A stretch of DNA of 46,066 nucleotides from Pseudomonadota bacterium (GTDB taxonomy: Bacteria > Pseudomonadota > Gammaproteobacteria > Xanthomonadales > Rhodanobacteraceae). Position 1 is the first letter of the stretch. Each line of letters begins with the position of its first letter. Location of the stretch: positions 1 through 46,066 of the forward strand of contig JAEYZH010000057.1 in assembly GCA_023430685.1 (NCBI GenBank), read 5' to 3'. The notes under the pieces were generated by a model that was given only the letters and a program-made list of their open reading frames with translations, ran no database searches and was not told where the DNA came from. The position numbers and the translations under genes are program-made. Below, one piece after another: positions 24,971-33,096 of the stretch.

Positions 24971-25111
24971 AACAAGGTCCGTTGACGCGCAGGCGCAGGG
25001 TGGGACGCAGCCGCGCAGCGGCGAGCCCCACCGGCGAGTCATCGAACGGCGTGGGCGGGGCTTCCGCTCCGAGTCTGCGCCGGGCGTGCGCCGAAGCGCC
25101 CGGCTGCGCCC

Positions 25112-26287
25112 TCACAGCACGCGGCAGAACGCGGCCTTGAGGTAGCGCGATTCGGGCACGTGCGCCTGCCACGGATGGTCGGCGCCCGCGCCGCTGACCT
25201 CGAGCACCTGCACGGTGCGGCCCGCGTAGAACGCCGCGCGGCGCAGCATGTCGAGGAACTGCTCCTCGCTCACGAGGCCCGTGCATGAACACGTCAGCAG
25301 GATGCCGCCGGGCTTGACCGCGCCCATCGCGAGCTTGTTCATGTCGAGGTACTTCTTGAGCGCGGGAATCACCTGCTCGCGGTCGCGCGTCATCTTCGCG
25401 GGATCGAGGATCACGACGTCGTACGGATCCTTCTTGCCGTCGCGCAGCCAATGGAAGATGTCGGCCTGCACGAAGCGCACCTTCGCCTTGTTGAGGCGCG
25501 CGTTCTTCTCCGCGATCGCGAGGATCTCCTCGTCGAGGTCGATGCCGGTGACCTCGGTCGCGCCGCCGACCGTCTTCGCATAGATGCCGAACCCGCCCGA
25601 GTTGCAGCAGAGGTCGAGCACGCGCTTGCCCGCGCAGAACGCCGACAGCCGCTTGCGGTTGTCGCGCTGGTCGGCGAAGAAGCCGGTCTTGTGCTTGGTG
25701 CCCGGGGCCGCATGGAACTGCACGCCGTGTTCGTGGATCACGGTCGGCTCGGGCGCTGCGGGAATGCCGCAGTCGAAGCTCTCCTGCTTCTGCACGTGCT
25801 CCTCGGCGAACCAGTAGAGGTCCGCGCCGGGGAAATGCCCGAGCAGGCAGCGCCGGATCAGGTCGCGCTGGCGGAACATGCCGGCCGAGAAGTACTCGAT
25901 CACGAGCGTGCCCGCGAAGCGGTCGACGACGAGGCCGGACAGGCCGTCGCCCTCGGAGTGGACGAGCCGGTACGCGTCCGTGACCGCATCGAGGCCGAGC
26001 GTTTCGCGCCGCAGCGCGACCGCCTCGCCGATGCGCCGCGCGAAGAACGCCTCGTCGATCGCCTCCTCGGGATCGGCCGTGAGCACGCGCAGCGCGATGC
26101 GCGAATGGCCGTTGTAGAAACCGCGTCCGGCGAAGCTGCCTTCGCGGTCGACAATGTCGACAATCGTGCCGGGCTTCGGTTTCACGGCCGGCTTCTCGAC
26201 CATCTTCTGGAAGATCCAGGGATGGTTGGAACGGCGTTCGGTCTTGAGCTGGATCAGCGGCAGCGCGCCGGCGGGGTCGGATTTCAT
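25112..26287 (-). CDS. RlmI-like 23S rRNA cytosine-C5 methyltransferase
   Basis: 391-aa SAM-dependent rRNA methyltransferase. An N-terminal PUA domain (RRSNHPWIFQKMVEKPAVKP, then GRGFYNGHSRIALRVL) precedes an EEHE-like middle and a Rossmann domain with motif I VLDLCCNSGGFGIYA, DVVILDPAKMTRDREQVIP (motif IV) and LLTCSCTGLVSEEQFLDML (motif VI with catalytic cysteine). This order matches RlmI/RlmO, which methylate 23S rRNA (C1962 in E. coli). The exact target is inferred. It ends beside the 19-bp tandem repeats and is divergent from the Mn2+ riboswitch/TerC unit. Confidence 0.88.
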   Translation of the reverse strand: MKSDPAGALPLIQLKTERRSNHPWIFQKMVEKPAVKPKPGTIVDIVDREGSFAGRGFYNGHSRIALRVLTADPEEAIDEAFFARRIGEAVALRRETLGLDAVTDAYRLVHSEGDGLSGLVVDRFAGTLVIEYFSAGMFRQRDLIRRCLLGHFPGADLYWFAEEHVQKQESFDCGIPAAPEPTVIHEHGVQFHAAPGTKHKTGFFADQRDNRKRLSAFCAGKRVLDLCCNSGGFGIYAKTVGGATEVTGIDLDEEILAIAEKNARLNKAKVRFVQADIFHWLRDGKKDPYDVVILDPAKMTRDREQVIPALKKYLDMNKLAMGAVKPGGILLTCSCTGLVSEEQFLDMLRRAAFYAGRTVQVLEVSGAGADHPWQAHVPESRYLKAAFCRVL

Positions 26288-26355
26288 GCCGCCATCATAG
26301 CGAAGCGGTCGCGGCTGGTGCGGCGCAGCAGCCGGGCGCGCGGCTGCGCGCGCGC

Positions 26356-26385
26356 TTGCCCTCGGGTGCCCGCACCGCGTAGGCT
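26356..26385 (+). promoter_or_regulatory. Predicted promoter of the riboswitch-terC transcript
   Basis: TTGCCC (26356-26361) and TAGGCT (26380-26385) are separated by 18 bases. A start at about 26391-26393 would put the 5' end just before the aptamer core at 26397. Position relative to the aptamer is the main support; the -10 is a weak match to TATAAT but resembles TAGGCT/TAAGCT boxes near other genes in the window. Confidence 0.5.
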
Positions 26386-26394
26386 CGCGCCCGC

Positions 26395-26489
26395 AGAAGG
26401 GGAGTAGCTCCCGCCGCCGCGATCGTCAGCACGAGCCCCATGGCTCCGGTCCGGTGGGTGGCGCACGCGCCGCGAGCAAGACCTTCGCC
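26395..26489 (+). ncRNA. yybP-ykoY (Mn2+-sensing) riboswitch aptamer
   Basis: The conserved words of the yybP-ykoY family occur in order and at the right distance: AAGGGGAGTAGCTCCC (26397-26412), CGTCAGCACGA (about 26424-26434), CCGGTCCGGT (26446-26455) and GCAAGACCTTCGCC (26476-26489). GAAGG at the start can pair with CCTTC at the end to close the multi-helix junction. The family binds Mn2+ where the two loop regions dock. It sits directly in front of a TerC/Alx-type gene, the same association as the E. coli alx leader. The match is by eye, without a covariance-model score. Confidence 0.88.
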
Positions 26490-26493
26490 GCCG

Positions 26494-26572
26494 ATGCATG
26501 GCGTACGCCCGTCCGCGGGCGTGCCGTGCATGGGTGGTCCGAACGGTCCTGCCAACACGGTATCCCATGCAC
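26494..26572 (+). promoter_or_regulatory. Candidate expression platform that hides or frees the terC start codon
   Basis: Two exclusive pairings are visible after the aptamer. Pairing 1: ATGCATGGC (26494-26502) with GCCGTGCAT (26523-26531, one G-U), continued by ACGCCCG (26505-26511) with CGGGCGT (26516-26522) around a 4-nt loop. Pairing 2: GTGCATGGG (26526-26534) with CCCATGCAC (26564-26572), nine perfect pairs that include the terC ATG at 26567. Bases 26526-26531 belong to both, so forming the first hairpin exposes the start codon. Which state Mn2+ favours is inferred from the E. coli alx and mntP leaders, where ligand turns translation on. Confidence 0.55.
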
Positions 26573-27553
26573 AGCATCGCCACGCCCGGCATCTGGGCGG
26601 CCTTCCTCCTCGTCCTCGTCGCCGCGCTCGCGGTCGACTTCCTCGTGCTGCGCAGCGCGGGCGCGCACCGCGTGTCGTTCCGCGAAGCGGTCTACTGGAG
26701 CCTCGCCTGGGTCGCGCTCGCGCTCGCGTTCAACGCGGGCCTCTGGTGGTGGGTCGACCTGCACGGCGGCCGCGAGGTGGCCAACCAGGTCGCGCTCGAG
26801 TTCCTCACCGGCTACCTGATCGAGAAGTCGCTCGCGGTCGACAACATCTTCGTGTTCCTCATGATCTTCAACTATTTCGCGGTGCCGCCCGAGCAGCGGC
26901 AACGCGCCTTGATGGTCGGCGTGCTCGGTGCGATCGTGCTGCGCGCGATCCTGATCGTGGTCGGTGCGGCGCTGGTCGCGCGCTTCCACTGGATCCTCTA
27001 CCTGTTCGGTGCGTTCCTGCTGCTGACCGGCGTCAAGATGCTGTTCGCGGCGAACCAGGAGCCCGACCTCGACGAGAACCCGATGCTGCGCTGGATGCGC
27101 AAGCACCTGCCGCTGACGCGCGATTTCCGCGGCAGCCGCATCAGCGTCGTCGAGCACGGACGGCGCTGGTACACGCCGCTGTTCGTCGTGATGGCGCTGA
27201 TCGCGGTCACCGACGTGATCTTCGCGGTGGATTCGATCCCGGCGATCTTCGCGGTCACGCTCGATCCGTTCATCGTGATGAGCTCGAACGTGTTCGCGGT
27301 GCTCGGCCTGCGTGCGATGTTCTTCCTGCTCGCGGGCATGGCCGATCGCTTCCACCTGCTCGGCCACGGACTTGCGCTGGTGCTGCTGTTCATCGGCACC
27401 AAGATGCTGATCGCGGGTGTCTACAAGATCCCGATCGGCATCGCGCTCGGCGTGGTCGCGCTGGTGCTCGTCGGTTCGGTCACCGCGAGCCTGCTGTTCC
27501 CGCCGCGCGAAGAGGCGGAAGCGGTAGAGGGCGGCGGAGAGCGGGGCGACTGA
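26567..27553 (+). CDS. TerC/Alx family membrane protein (predicted Mn2+ exporter)
   Basis: 328-aa integral membrane protein with seven or more helices. TerC hallmarks are EKSLAVDNIFVFLMIFNYF and, in the second half, ITDV-type AVTDVIFAVDSIPAIFAVT; the conserved Asp residues are thought to bind the metal. RMRKHLPLTRDF-like cytoplasmic loop (WMRKHLPLTRDFRG) separates the halves. E. coli Alx, the closest characterised relative, modulates Mn2+ and is controlled by the same riboswitch class. The ATG at 26567 is inside a predicted switch helix; an upstream in-frame ATG at 26498 lies within the aptamer's 3' hairpin and is not a credible start. The rhomboid gene follows after 58 bases. Confidence 0.9.
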   Translation: MHSIATPGIWAAFLLVLVAALAVDFLVLRSAGAHRVSFREAVYWSLAWVALALAFNAGLWWWVDLHGGREVANQVALEFLTGYLIEKSLAVDNIFVFLMIFNYFAVPPEQRQRALMVGVLGAIVLRAILIVVGAALVARFHWILYLFGAFLLLTGVKMLFAANQEPDLDENPMLRWMRKHLPLTRDFRGSRISVVEHGRRWYTPLFVVMALIAVTDVIFAVDSIPAIFAVTLDPFIVMSSNVFAVLGLRAMFFLLAGMADRFHLLGHGLALVLLFIGTKMLIAGVYKIPIGIALGVVALVLVGSVTASLLFPPREEAEAVEGGGERGD

Positions 27554-27611
27554 ATCCCGCACCGAAGCGCGTCCGCCTTGCGTCCGCGCGGCCAGCCCCA
27601 ACCTCGTCTCG

Positions 27612-28409
27612 ATGGACATCGCGCCGCCTTTGCCTGATCCGACGCCGGTCGCGCTCGCGCGCGATCGCAAGCGCCTGCAGTACGCCGCGATCGGCGCCGG
27701 TGCGCTGATCGCGGGCATCTGGATCGCATGGCTCGGCGCCTGGCTGCTCGGCTGGCCGCCGGGCGAACTCGGGCTGCGGCCGCGGCGTCTCGAAGGGCTC
27801 GCGGGGATCCTCGCGGCGCCGTTCGCGCATGCCTCGTTCGCGCACCTGATGTCCAACACGCTGCCGCTCGGCGTGCTCGCCTGCCTCACGCTGTACTGTT
27901 ACCCGCGTGCCGCGCGCATCGCGCTGCCCGCGATCTGGGTGTTGTCCGGGATCGGCGTGTGGCTGTTCGCGCGCGACGCGAACCACGTCGGTGCGAGCGG
28001 CATCACGCACGGCCTCATGTTCTTCCTGTTCCTGATCGGCCTGCTGCGCCGCGACCGGCTCGCGGTCGTGACCTCGCTCGCGGTGTTCTTCCTCTACGGC
28101 GGCATGCTCGTCTCGGTGCTGCCGGGCGAGGAACGCATCAGCTTCGAGTACCACCTCGCGGGCGCCGTCGCCGGCGTGCTCGCGGCGATCGTCTTGCGCC
28201 GTCGCGACCCGCTGCCACCGCGCAAGCGCTACAGCTGGGAGGACGAGCCCGACCTCGAACCCGCGGGCGACGCCGAACTCGAGTTGCCGCTCGCGCAGGA
28301 GGTACCGGTGCTCTGGCACCGCAACCCCGACGCGGGGTCCGGCGCGCGCGTGGTCGAACTGCGCCCGCGCGAGGGGCACGCGGACCCGTCGCGCCCGACG
28401 CTGCACTGA
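27612..28409 (+). CDS. Rhomboid family intramembrane serine protease
   Basis: 265-aa inner-membrane protein with about six helices. Catalytic Ser129 sits in NHVGASGITHGL (GxSG), and the helix-6 histidine is His181 in FEYHLAGAVAGVL. The oxyanion-side HASFAHLMSN (His73, His78, Asn82) is also present, so it should be active. The cytoplasmic tail after helix 6 is long (~80 residues), basic then acidic, with no recognised domain. It cleaves substrates within or near the membrane; targets are unknown. It lies downstream of terC in the same direction and could share the riboswitch-controlled transcript. Confidence 0.9.
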   Translation: MDIAPPLPDPTPVALARDRKRLQYAAIGAGALIAGIWIAWLGAWLLGWPPGELGLRPRRLEGLAGILAAPFAHASFAHLMSNTLPLGVLACLTLYCYPRAARIALPAIWVLSGIGVWLFARDANHVGASGITHGLMFFLFLIGLLRRDRLAVVTSLAVFFLYGGMLVSVLPGEERISFEYHLAGAVAGVLAAIVLRRRDPLPPRKRYSWEDEPDLEPAGDAELELPLAQEVPVLWHRNPDAGSGARVVELRPREGHADPSRPTLH

Positions 28410-28482
28410 ACGCGGGCGGTGGCACTGCACCGCATCGGCGCGGCCGCGCTAAGCTGTCGCCATCGATCCACGGATGCCTGCC

Positions 28483-29376
28483 ATGAACACCCCCGAACCG
28501 CGTCGCGTCGAGCACCAGCAGACCGACAAGGGCTACGTGCCGGTCTACACCACGGCCGTCGTCGAACAGCACTGGTCGAGCTATTCGCGCGAAGACCACC
28601 AGACATGGGCGACGCTGTTCGAGCGCCAACGCGAGGTGCTGCGCGATCGCGCCTGCCGCGAGTTCCTCGACAACCAGCAGCGCTTCGGCATGACGCCCGA
28701 CGCGATCCCGCGCTTCGACGAGCTCAACGAGGTGCTCGCGAAGGCGACCGGCTGGCAGCTCGTCGGGGTCGAAGGCCTGCTGCCCGAACTCACGTTCTTC
28801 GAGCACCTCGCGAACCGGCGCTTCCCGGTCACCTGGTGGATCCGACGCCCCGACCAGATCGATTACATCGCCGAGCCGGATCTGTTCCATGACCTGTTCG
28901 GCCACGTGCCGCTGCTGCTGAACCCGGTGTTCGCCGACTACATGCAGGCCTATGGCCGCGGTGGCGTGAAGGCGCACGGCGTCGATGCGGCGGCGCTCGT
29001 GAACCTCACGCGGCTGTACTGGTACACGGTCGAGTTCGGATTGATCCGCGAGGCGGGCGGCTTGCGCATCTACGGTTCGGGCATCGTGAGTTCCAGGGGC
29101 GAATCGATCCACAGCCTCGAGTCGGCTGCCCCGAACCGCATCGGCTTCGACCCGCGCCGGATCATGCGCACGCGCTACCGCATCGACACCTACCAGAAGA
29201 CCTACTTCGTGATCGACGGCTTCGACCAGCTCATGGAGGCGACGCGCCCGGACTTCCGCCCGATCTACGCGGAACTCGCGGACCAGCCGTCGATTCCCGC
29301 GGGCGAGGTGCAGGCGACCGACCACGTGTTCCAGCGCGGCAGCGGCGAAGGCTGGGCCAGCGACGGCGACGTCTGA
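28483..29376 (+). CDS. phhA: Phenylalanine-4-hydroxylase
   Basis: 297-aa pterin-dependent, non-haem iron monooxygenase that converts phenylalanine to tyrosine. The facial triad is His136 and His141 (LFHDLFGHVPLL) and Glu184 (YWYTVEFGLI), at nearly the same positions as in the Chromobacterium enzyme. TWWIRRPDQIDYIAEPDLFH and RIYGSGIVSSRGES are further family stretches. No regulatory ACT domain is present, as usual in bacteria. The ATG at 28483 is preferred; one nine bases upstream would add three residues. A -10-like TAAGCT lies at 28450. No pterin carbinolamine dehydratase (phhB) is adjacent. Confidence 0.96.
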   Translation: MNTPEPRRVEHQQTDKGYVPVYTTAVVEQHWSSYSREDHQTWATLFERQREVLRDRACREFLDNQQRFGMTPDAIPRFDELNEVLAKATGWQLVGVEGLLPELTFFEHLANRRFPVTWWIRRPDQIDYIAEPDLFHDLFGHVPLLLNPVFADYMQAYGRGGVKAHGVDAAALVNLTRLYWYTVEFGLIREAGGLRIYGSGIVSSRGESIHSLESAAPNRIGFDPRRIMRTRYRIDTYQKTYFVIDGFDQLMEATRPDFRPIYAELADQPSIPAGEVQATDHVFQRGSGEGWASDGDV

Positions 29377-29411
29377 AGCGCGGCTTCGCGCGTGCATCGA
29401 AGGAGGCCGTG

Positions 29412-30089
29412 ATGGCGAGGATCGGATTCGCGTGGGTCGCGTTCGCCGTGTGCGCGAGTGGCTCCGCGCAGGCCGAAGTGACGCAGGCGGCCGCGGACGG
29501 TTTCGTGATCCGGATGGCGGCCGCGGTGCAGGCGAGGCCCGACGCCATCTGGGCCGCACTCGTGCAGCCAGCGCGCTGGTGGAGCAGCGAGCACACCTGG
29601 TCCGGCAAGGCCGCGAACCTGCGCCTCGATGCGACCGCAGGCGGTTGCTGGTGCGAACGCTGGGCCGAAGGCAGCGCCGAACACGGGCGCGTGATCATGG
29701 CCGTGCCGAACACGATGCTGCGACTCGAGGCCGCGCTCGGTCCCTTGCAGGAACGCGCGCTCAACGGCGTCCTGACCGTCCGGATCGGCGACGCCGAAGG
29801 CGACAGCCGCCGCCTCGAACTCGAGTACCACGTGAACGGGGCCAGCGCGAGCGGCCTCGATGCGTTCGCGCCGGACGTCGACGGCGTGCTCGCGCTGCAG
29901 TTCGCACGGCTGCAACGCTACATCGAGAGCGGCGATCCCGAGCCGCCGCCCGCGCCGCCACCGCCGGCTGCAGGCGTCGACAGCGAGGCCGCGCGCCGCG
30001 CCGCGATCATCGAGGAGTGGCGGCGCAGCGCCGAGGAAGAGGCGAAGAAGTCCAAGGACGCGCCGCCCAGGCCCAAGCCCGCGCAATGA
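29412..30089 (+). CDS. Exported SRPBCC (START-like) domain protein
   Basis: 225-aa exported protein with a signal peptide (RIGFAWVAFAVCASGSAQAE). The mature part has the SRPBCC/AHSA1-like pattern (VIRMAAAVQARPDAIWAALV, PARWWSSEHTWSGKAANLRL, GGCWCERWAEGSAEHGRVIM), a hydrophobic ligand-binding fold. The tail is proline-rich (PPPAPPPPAAG) and then charged and helical (EEWRRSAEEEAKKSKD). Ligand and role are unknown. The ATG at 29412 has AAGGAGG five bases upstream; a GTG three bases earlier is too close to it. Its stop overlaps the VOC gene's ATG by four bases. Confidence 0.8.
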   Translation: MARIGFAWVAFAVCASGSAQAEVTQAAADGFVIRMAAAVQARPDAIWAALVQPARWWSSEHTWSGKAANLRLDATAGGCWCERWAEGSAEHGRVIMAVPNTMLRLEAALGPLQERALNGVLTVRIGDAEGDSRRLELEYHVNGASASGLDAFAPDVDGVLALQFARLQRYIESGDPEPPPAPPPPAAGVDSEAARRAAIIEEWRRSAEEEAKKSKDAPPRPKPAQ

Positions 30090-30517
30090 CGCAGGGCCTG
30101 CTCGTCAACATCGATGTCGACGACCTCGCGCTCGCCGAGGCGTTCTACACGCGCGCGTTCGGCCTGCGCACGACGCGCCGCTTCGGCGCCGACGGCGTGG
30201 AACTCGCCGGCGCTGCCGTGCCGCTGTACCTGCTGGGAAAGCCTGCGGGCAGCCTGGCCTGTGACGCGCCCGCGAACGCGCGCTGCGCGATGCGCGACTA
30301 CGCACGGCACTGGACGCCGGTGCACCTCGATTTCGTCGTCGACGACCTCGACGCCGCGCTCGCGCGCGCGGAGTCCGCTGGCGCGCGCCGTGAAGGCGAG
30401 GTGCGCACGGCCGCATGGGGTCGCATCGCGACGCTCGTCGATCCGTTCGGCAACGGCTTGTGCGTGCTGCAGTTCCTCGGCCGCGGCTACGACGAGATCT
30501 CCTCGCCGGTGACGTGA
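30086..30517 (+). CDS. VOC (glyoxalase/bleomycin-resistance-like) superfamily protein
   Basis: 143-aa protein with two beta-alpha-beta-beta-beta modules: INIDVDDLALAEAFYTRAFGL-type first module (VNIDVDDLALAEAFYTRAFG) and PVHLDFVVDDLDAALARAES, ending in RIATLVDPFGNGLCVLQFLG. Potential metal ligands are the first-strand Asp and the His of VHLDF. The fold hosts isomerases, dioxygenases and drug-binding proteins, so no reaction can be assigned. The ATG overlaps the SRPBCC stop (ATGA), indicating translational coupling. Confidence 0.85.
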   Translation: MTQGLLVNIDVDDLALAEAFYTRAFGLRTTRRFGADGVELAGAAVPLYLLGKPAGSLACDAPANARCAMRDYARHWTPVHLDFVVDDLDAALARAESAGARREGEVRTAAWGRIATLVDPFGNGLCVLQFLGRGYDEISSPVT

Positions 30518-30553
30518 CCGCCGAACGCCGCGCAGTCCCGGGCGGGTCGCGCG

Positions 30554-32293
30554 CTACGCCTTCTTCGCGCGCTCCGCGATCCAGGCGTCGATCTGCTGCT
30601 CGAGCACCGGCAGCGGCACCGATCCGAGCGCGAGCACGCTGTCGTGGAATGCACGCAGGTCGAAGTCCGCACCGAGCTTCTTTTCGGCGCGCTTGCGCAA
30701 CTCGACGATGCGGATCTCGCCGAGCTTGTAGCTGAGCGCCTGTCCCGGCCACGAGATGTAGCGATCGACCTCGGTCGTGACCTCGTGCTCGCTGAGCGCG
30801 GTGCGCGAGGCGAGGTAGTCGATCGCCTGCTCGCGCGTCCAGCCCTTGTGGTGCACGCCGGTGTCGATCACGAGGCGGGCGGCGCGCCACATCTCGTAGG
30901 TCTGGCGACCGAATTCCTCGTACGGCGTCGCGTAGACGCCCATCTCCTTGCCGAGCTTCTCGCAGTACAGCGCCCAGCCCTCGCCGTAGGCGGAGATGTA
31001 GTTGTGGCTGCGGAAGTCGGGCTGCTGCTTCTGTTCCTTCGCGAGTGCGCCCTGCAGCGAATGGCCCGGCGCGGACTCGTGCAGCGTCAGCGCCGGCAGG
31101 TTGTAGAGCGGACGCGAGGGCAGGTTGTAGGTGTTCACCCAGTAGGTGTCGGCGCTGCCGCGGCCCGCGGTCCAGAACGGCGCGATCGCGGCCGGCACCG
31201 GCTCGATCCCGAATCGCCCGCGCGGCAGCAGGCCGAAGTAGCGATCGAGCTTCGCATCGACCTGCTTGGCGATCCACGCCGCGCGCATCAGCAGTTCCTC
31301 GGGCGTCTTCGCATAGAACTGCGGATCGGTGCGCAGGAACGCGAGGAACGCGGGGAAGTCGCCCTTGAAGCCGGTTTCGCGCATCGTCGCCTGCATCTCG
31401 GCTTCGATCCGCGCGACTTCGGCGAGGCCGATCTCGTGGATCGCCTGCGGCTCGAGGTCGAGCGTCGTGTACTCGCGGATCTGCTGGCGATACCAGGCCT
31501 TGCCGTCGGGCATCGCCTCGGCCGCGAGCGTGGTGCGCGCGCGCGGCACGTACTCGTCGCGGAAGAACGCGAGCAGCTTCGCGTAGGCCGGTACCAAGCG
31601 ACGGCTGATCGCGCGCTTCGCGTCCGCGCGCAGGCGCTCCTGCTCCGCCGCCGGAATCGTCGCGGGCAGGTCCTTCAGTGGCGCGTAGAATTCGCTTTGC
31701 ACGGGATCGGTGGTGTCGGCGACGCCCGCGATCGACACCTCGCGCCCGTCGAGTACCGCGCGCGGCACGCTGAAGCCGCGCGCGAGGCCCGCGCGCATGT
31801 TCGCGACGTGCTCCTCGAAGTAGCGTGGAACGTCGTCGAGTTTGGCGATGTAGTTGCGCGCGGCCTGCGCGTCCCTGAGCGGCCGGCGCGCCATGAAGCC
31901 GAGGTCGGACCAGAACTGCGAATCGCTGTTGAACGGCATTTCGTAGCTGCGGAAGCGCACCTCGGCCGCGAGGTTCTCGACCTGCGGCCGGTACACCGCG
32001 AGGTTGATCCGGTTGTCGGCCGACAGCTCGGCGGGCGCGATCGCGTCGAGCTGCGCGAGCACGTCGGTCCAGTACGCGAGGCGCCTCTGCTGCGAAGCCG
32101 CGTCGACCGCGGGCAGGTGGTCGTCCTTCGCGCTCGCGGCGGCGTCTTCGTTGTCGTAGCCCGCGAACTGCTCCTGGCGCCAGGCCCATTCCTTCGCGTA
32201 GAGCGCCTCGAAACGCTGGTCCGCGGAAGCGGCATGCGCGGGCGCGGCCAGCACGAGGCCGGCATGCAGGGCAAGGAGGGACCAGGCGTTCAT
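30554..32293 (-). CDS. DUF885 family exported protein (peptidase-like)
   Basis: 579-aa exported protein. The signal peptide is SLLALHAGLVLAAPAHAASA. The alpha-helical DUF885 chain carries the conserved LTLHESAPGHSLQGALAKEQ motif (His405, Glu406, His411) and ISAYGEGWALYCEKLGKEMG, the HExxxGH plus Glu arrangement also found in M3/M32-like zinc peptidases. Zinc-dependent peptidase activity is therefore plausible but not established. The C-terminus KLGEIRIVELRKRAEKKLGA is also conserved. It is divergent from the two-component operon, with 134 bases between. Confidence 0.9.
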   Translation of the reverse strand: MNAWSLLALHAGLVLAAPAHAASADQRFEALYAKEWAWRQEQFAGYDNEDAAASAKDDHLPAVDAASQQRRLAYWTDVLAQLDAIAPAELSADNRINLAVYRPQVENLAAEVRFRSYEMPFNSDSQFWSDLGFMARRPLRDAQAARNYIAKLDDVPRYFEEHVANMRAGLARGFSVPRAVLDGREVSIAGVADTTDPVQSEFYAPLKDLPATIPAAEQERLRADAKRAISRRLVPAYAKLLAFFRDEYVPRARTTLAAEAMPDGKAWYRQQIREYTTLDLEPQAIHEIGLAEVARIEAEMQATMRETGFKGDFPAFLAFLRTDPQFYAKTPEELLMRAAWIAKQVDAKLDRYFGLLPRGRFGIEPVPAAIAPFWTAGRGSADTYWVNTYNLPSRPLYNLPALTLHESAPGHSLQGALAKEQKQQPDFRSHNYISAYGEGWALYCEKLGKEMGVYATPYEEFGRQTYEMWRAARLVIDTGVHHKGWTREQAIDYLASRTALSEHEVTTEVDRYISWPGQALSYKLGEIRIVELRKRAEKKLGADFDLRAFHDSVLALGSVPLPVLEQQIDAWIAERAKKA

Positions 32294-32356
32294 TCGCGCA
32301 TCCGTGGATCGGGAGGAGGCGCGATCATCGCATCGAACCGGCCGCGCGGCACCCGT

Positions 32357-32373
32357 CTTAAGATTCGCCTAAG
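32357..32373 (+). promoter_or_regulatory. PmrA-box-like direct repeat before the two-component/ArnT operon
   Basis: CTTAAG (32357-32362), five bases, then CCTAAG (32368-32373): an 11-base-spaced direct repeat matching the PmrA box (CTTAA(T/G)-N5-CTTAA(T/G)) except for one base. The second half overlaps a -10-like TAAGCT (32370-32375). It is 55 bases before the response-regulator ATG. The expected function is autoregulation by the downstream OmpR-type regulator. Confidence 0.6.
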
Positions 32374-32427
32374 CTGGCCACGCCATCATGGATGCACGGC
32401 CACCCCTTCGTCGAGGGCCGACGGATC

Positions 32428-33096
32428 ATGCATGTGCTCATAGTCGAAGACGACGAGTCGCTCGCCCGCGGCATCCAGGGCGCGCTCGAGCGCTGGTCGC
32501 ACACCTCGGACTGGGCGCGTGACGGCGCCGACGCGCTGGTGGCCGCGCGCACGGGCGCGTACGACGTGGCGCTGGTCGACCTCGGCCTTCCGCGGCTCGG
32601 CGGCCTCGAGCTGATCCGCTCGCTGCGCCGTCGCAGGCTCGCGCTGCCGATCATCATCGTGACCGCGCGCGATGCGATCGCCGATCGCGTCGACGGCCTC
32701 GATGCGGGCGCCGACGACTACATCGTCAAGCCGTTCCACCTCGACGAGCTCGCGGCGCGCCTGCGCGCGGTGCATCGGCGCGCGCAGGGCAACGCACGCA
32801 ACCTCGTCGAGGCCGGCGCGCTCGTGCTCGACACCGACAGCGGCGAAGCGCGCTGGCATGGCCGCCCGCTCCCGCTCTCGCGCACCGAATTCCTGCTGCT
32901 GCGCGCGCTGGCCGAGCGCGCCGGGCGCGTGGTAGCGCGCGACGTGCTCGAACAGGCGATGTACGGCAACGATCGCGTCGAGAGCAACGCGCTGGAAGTG
33001 CACGTGCATGCGCTGCGCCGCAAGACCTCCGCGCGCGCGATCCGCACCGTGCGCGGACTCGGCTACCTGTTCGCCGGCACGGACGAGCCCGCGTGA
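32428..33096 (+). CDS. OmpR/PmrA-type response regulator
   Basis: 222-aa DNA-binding response regulator. The receiver has Asp8/Asp9, the phospho-acceptor Asp51 (VALVDLGLPRLGG), Thr79 and Lys101 (DDYIVKPFH). A winged-helix C-terminal domain follows (PLSRTEFLLLRALAERAGRV, then VHVHALRRKTSARAIRTVRG). It is closest in style to PmrA/BasR/QseB. The ATG at 32428 gives the standard MHVLIVEDDE start; an in-frame ATG 36 bases upstream adds a non-family leader. Its stop overlaps the GTG start of the kinase gene, and a PmrA-box-like repeat lies upstream. Confidence 0.93.
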   Translation: MHVLIVEDDESLARGIQGALERWSHTSDWARDGADALVAARTGAYDVALVDLGLPRLGGLELIRSLRRRRLALPIIIVTARDAIADRVDGLDAGADDYIVKPFHLDELAARLRAVHRRAQGNARNLVEAGALVLDTDSGEARWHGRPLPLSRTEFLLLRALAERAGRVVARDVLEQAMYGNDRVESNALEVHVHALRRKTSARAIRTVRGLGYLFAGTDEPA

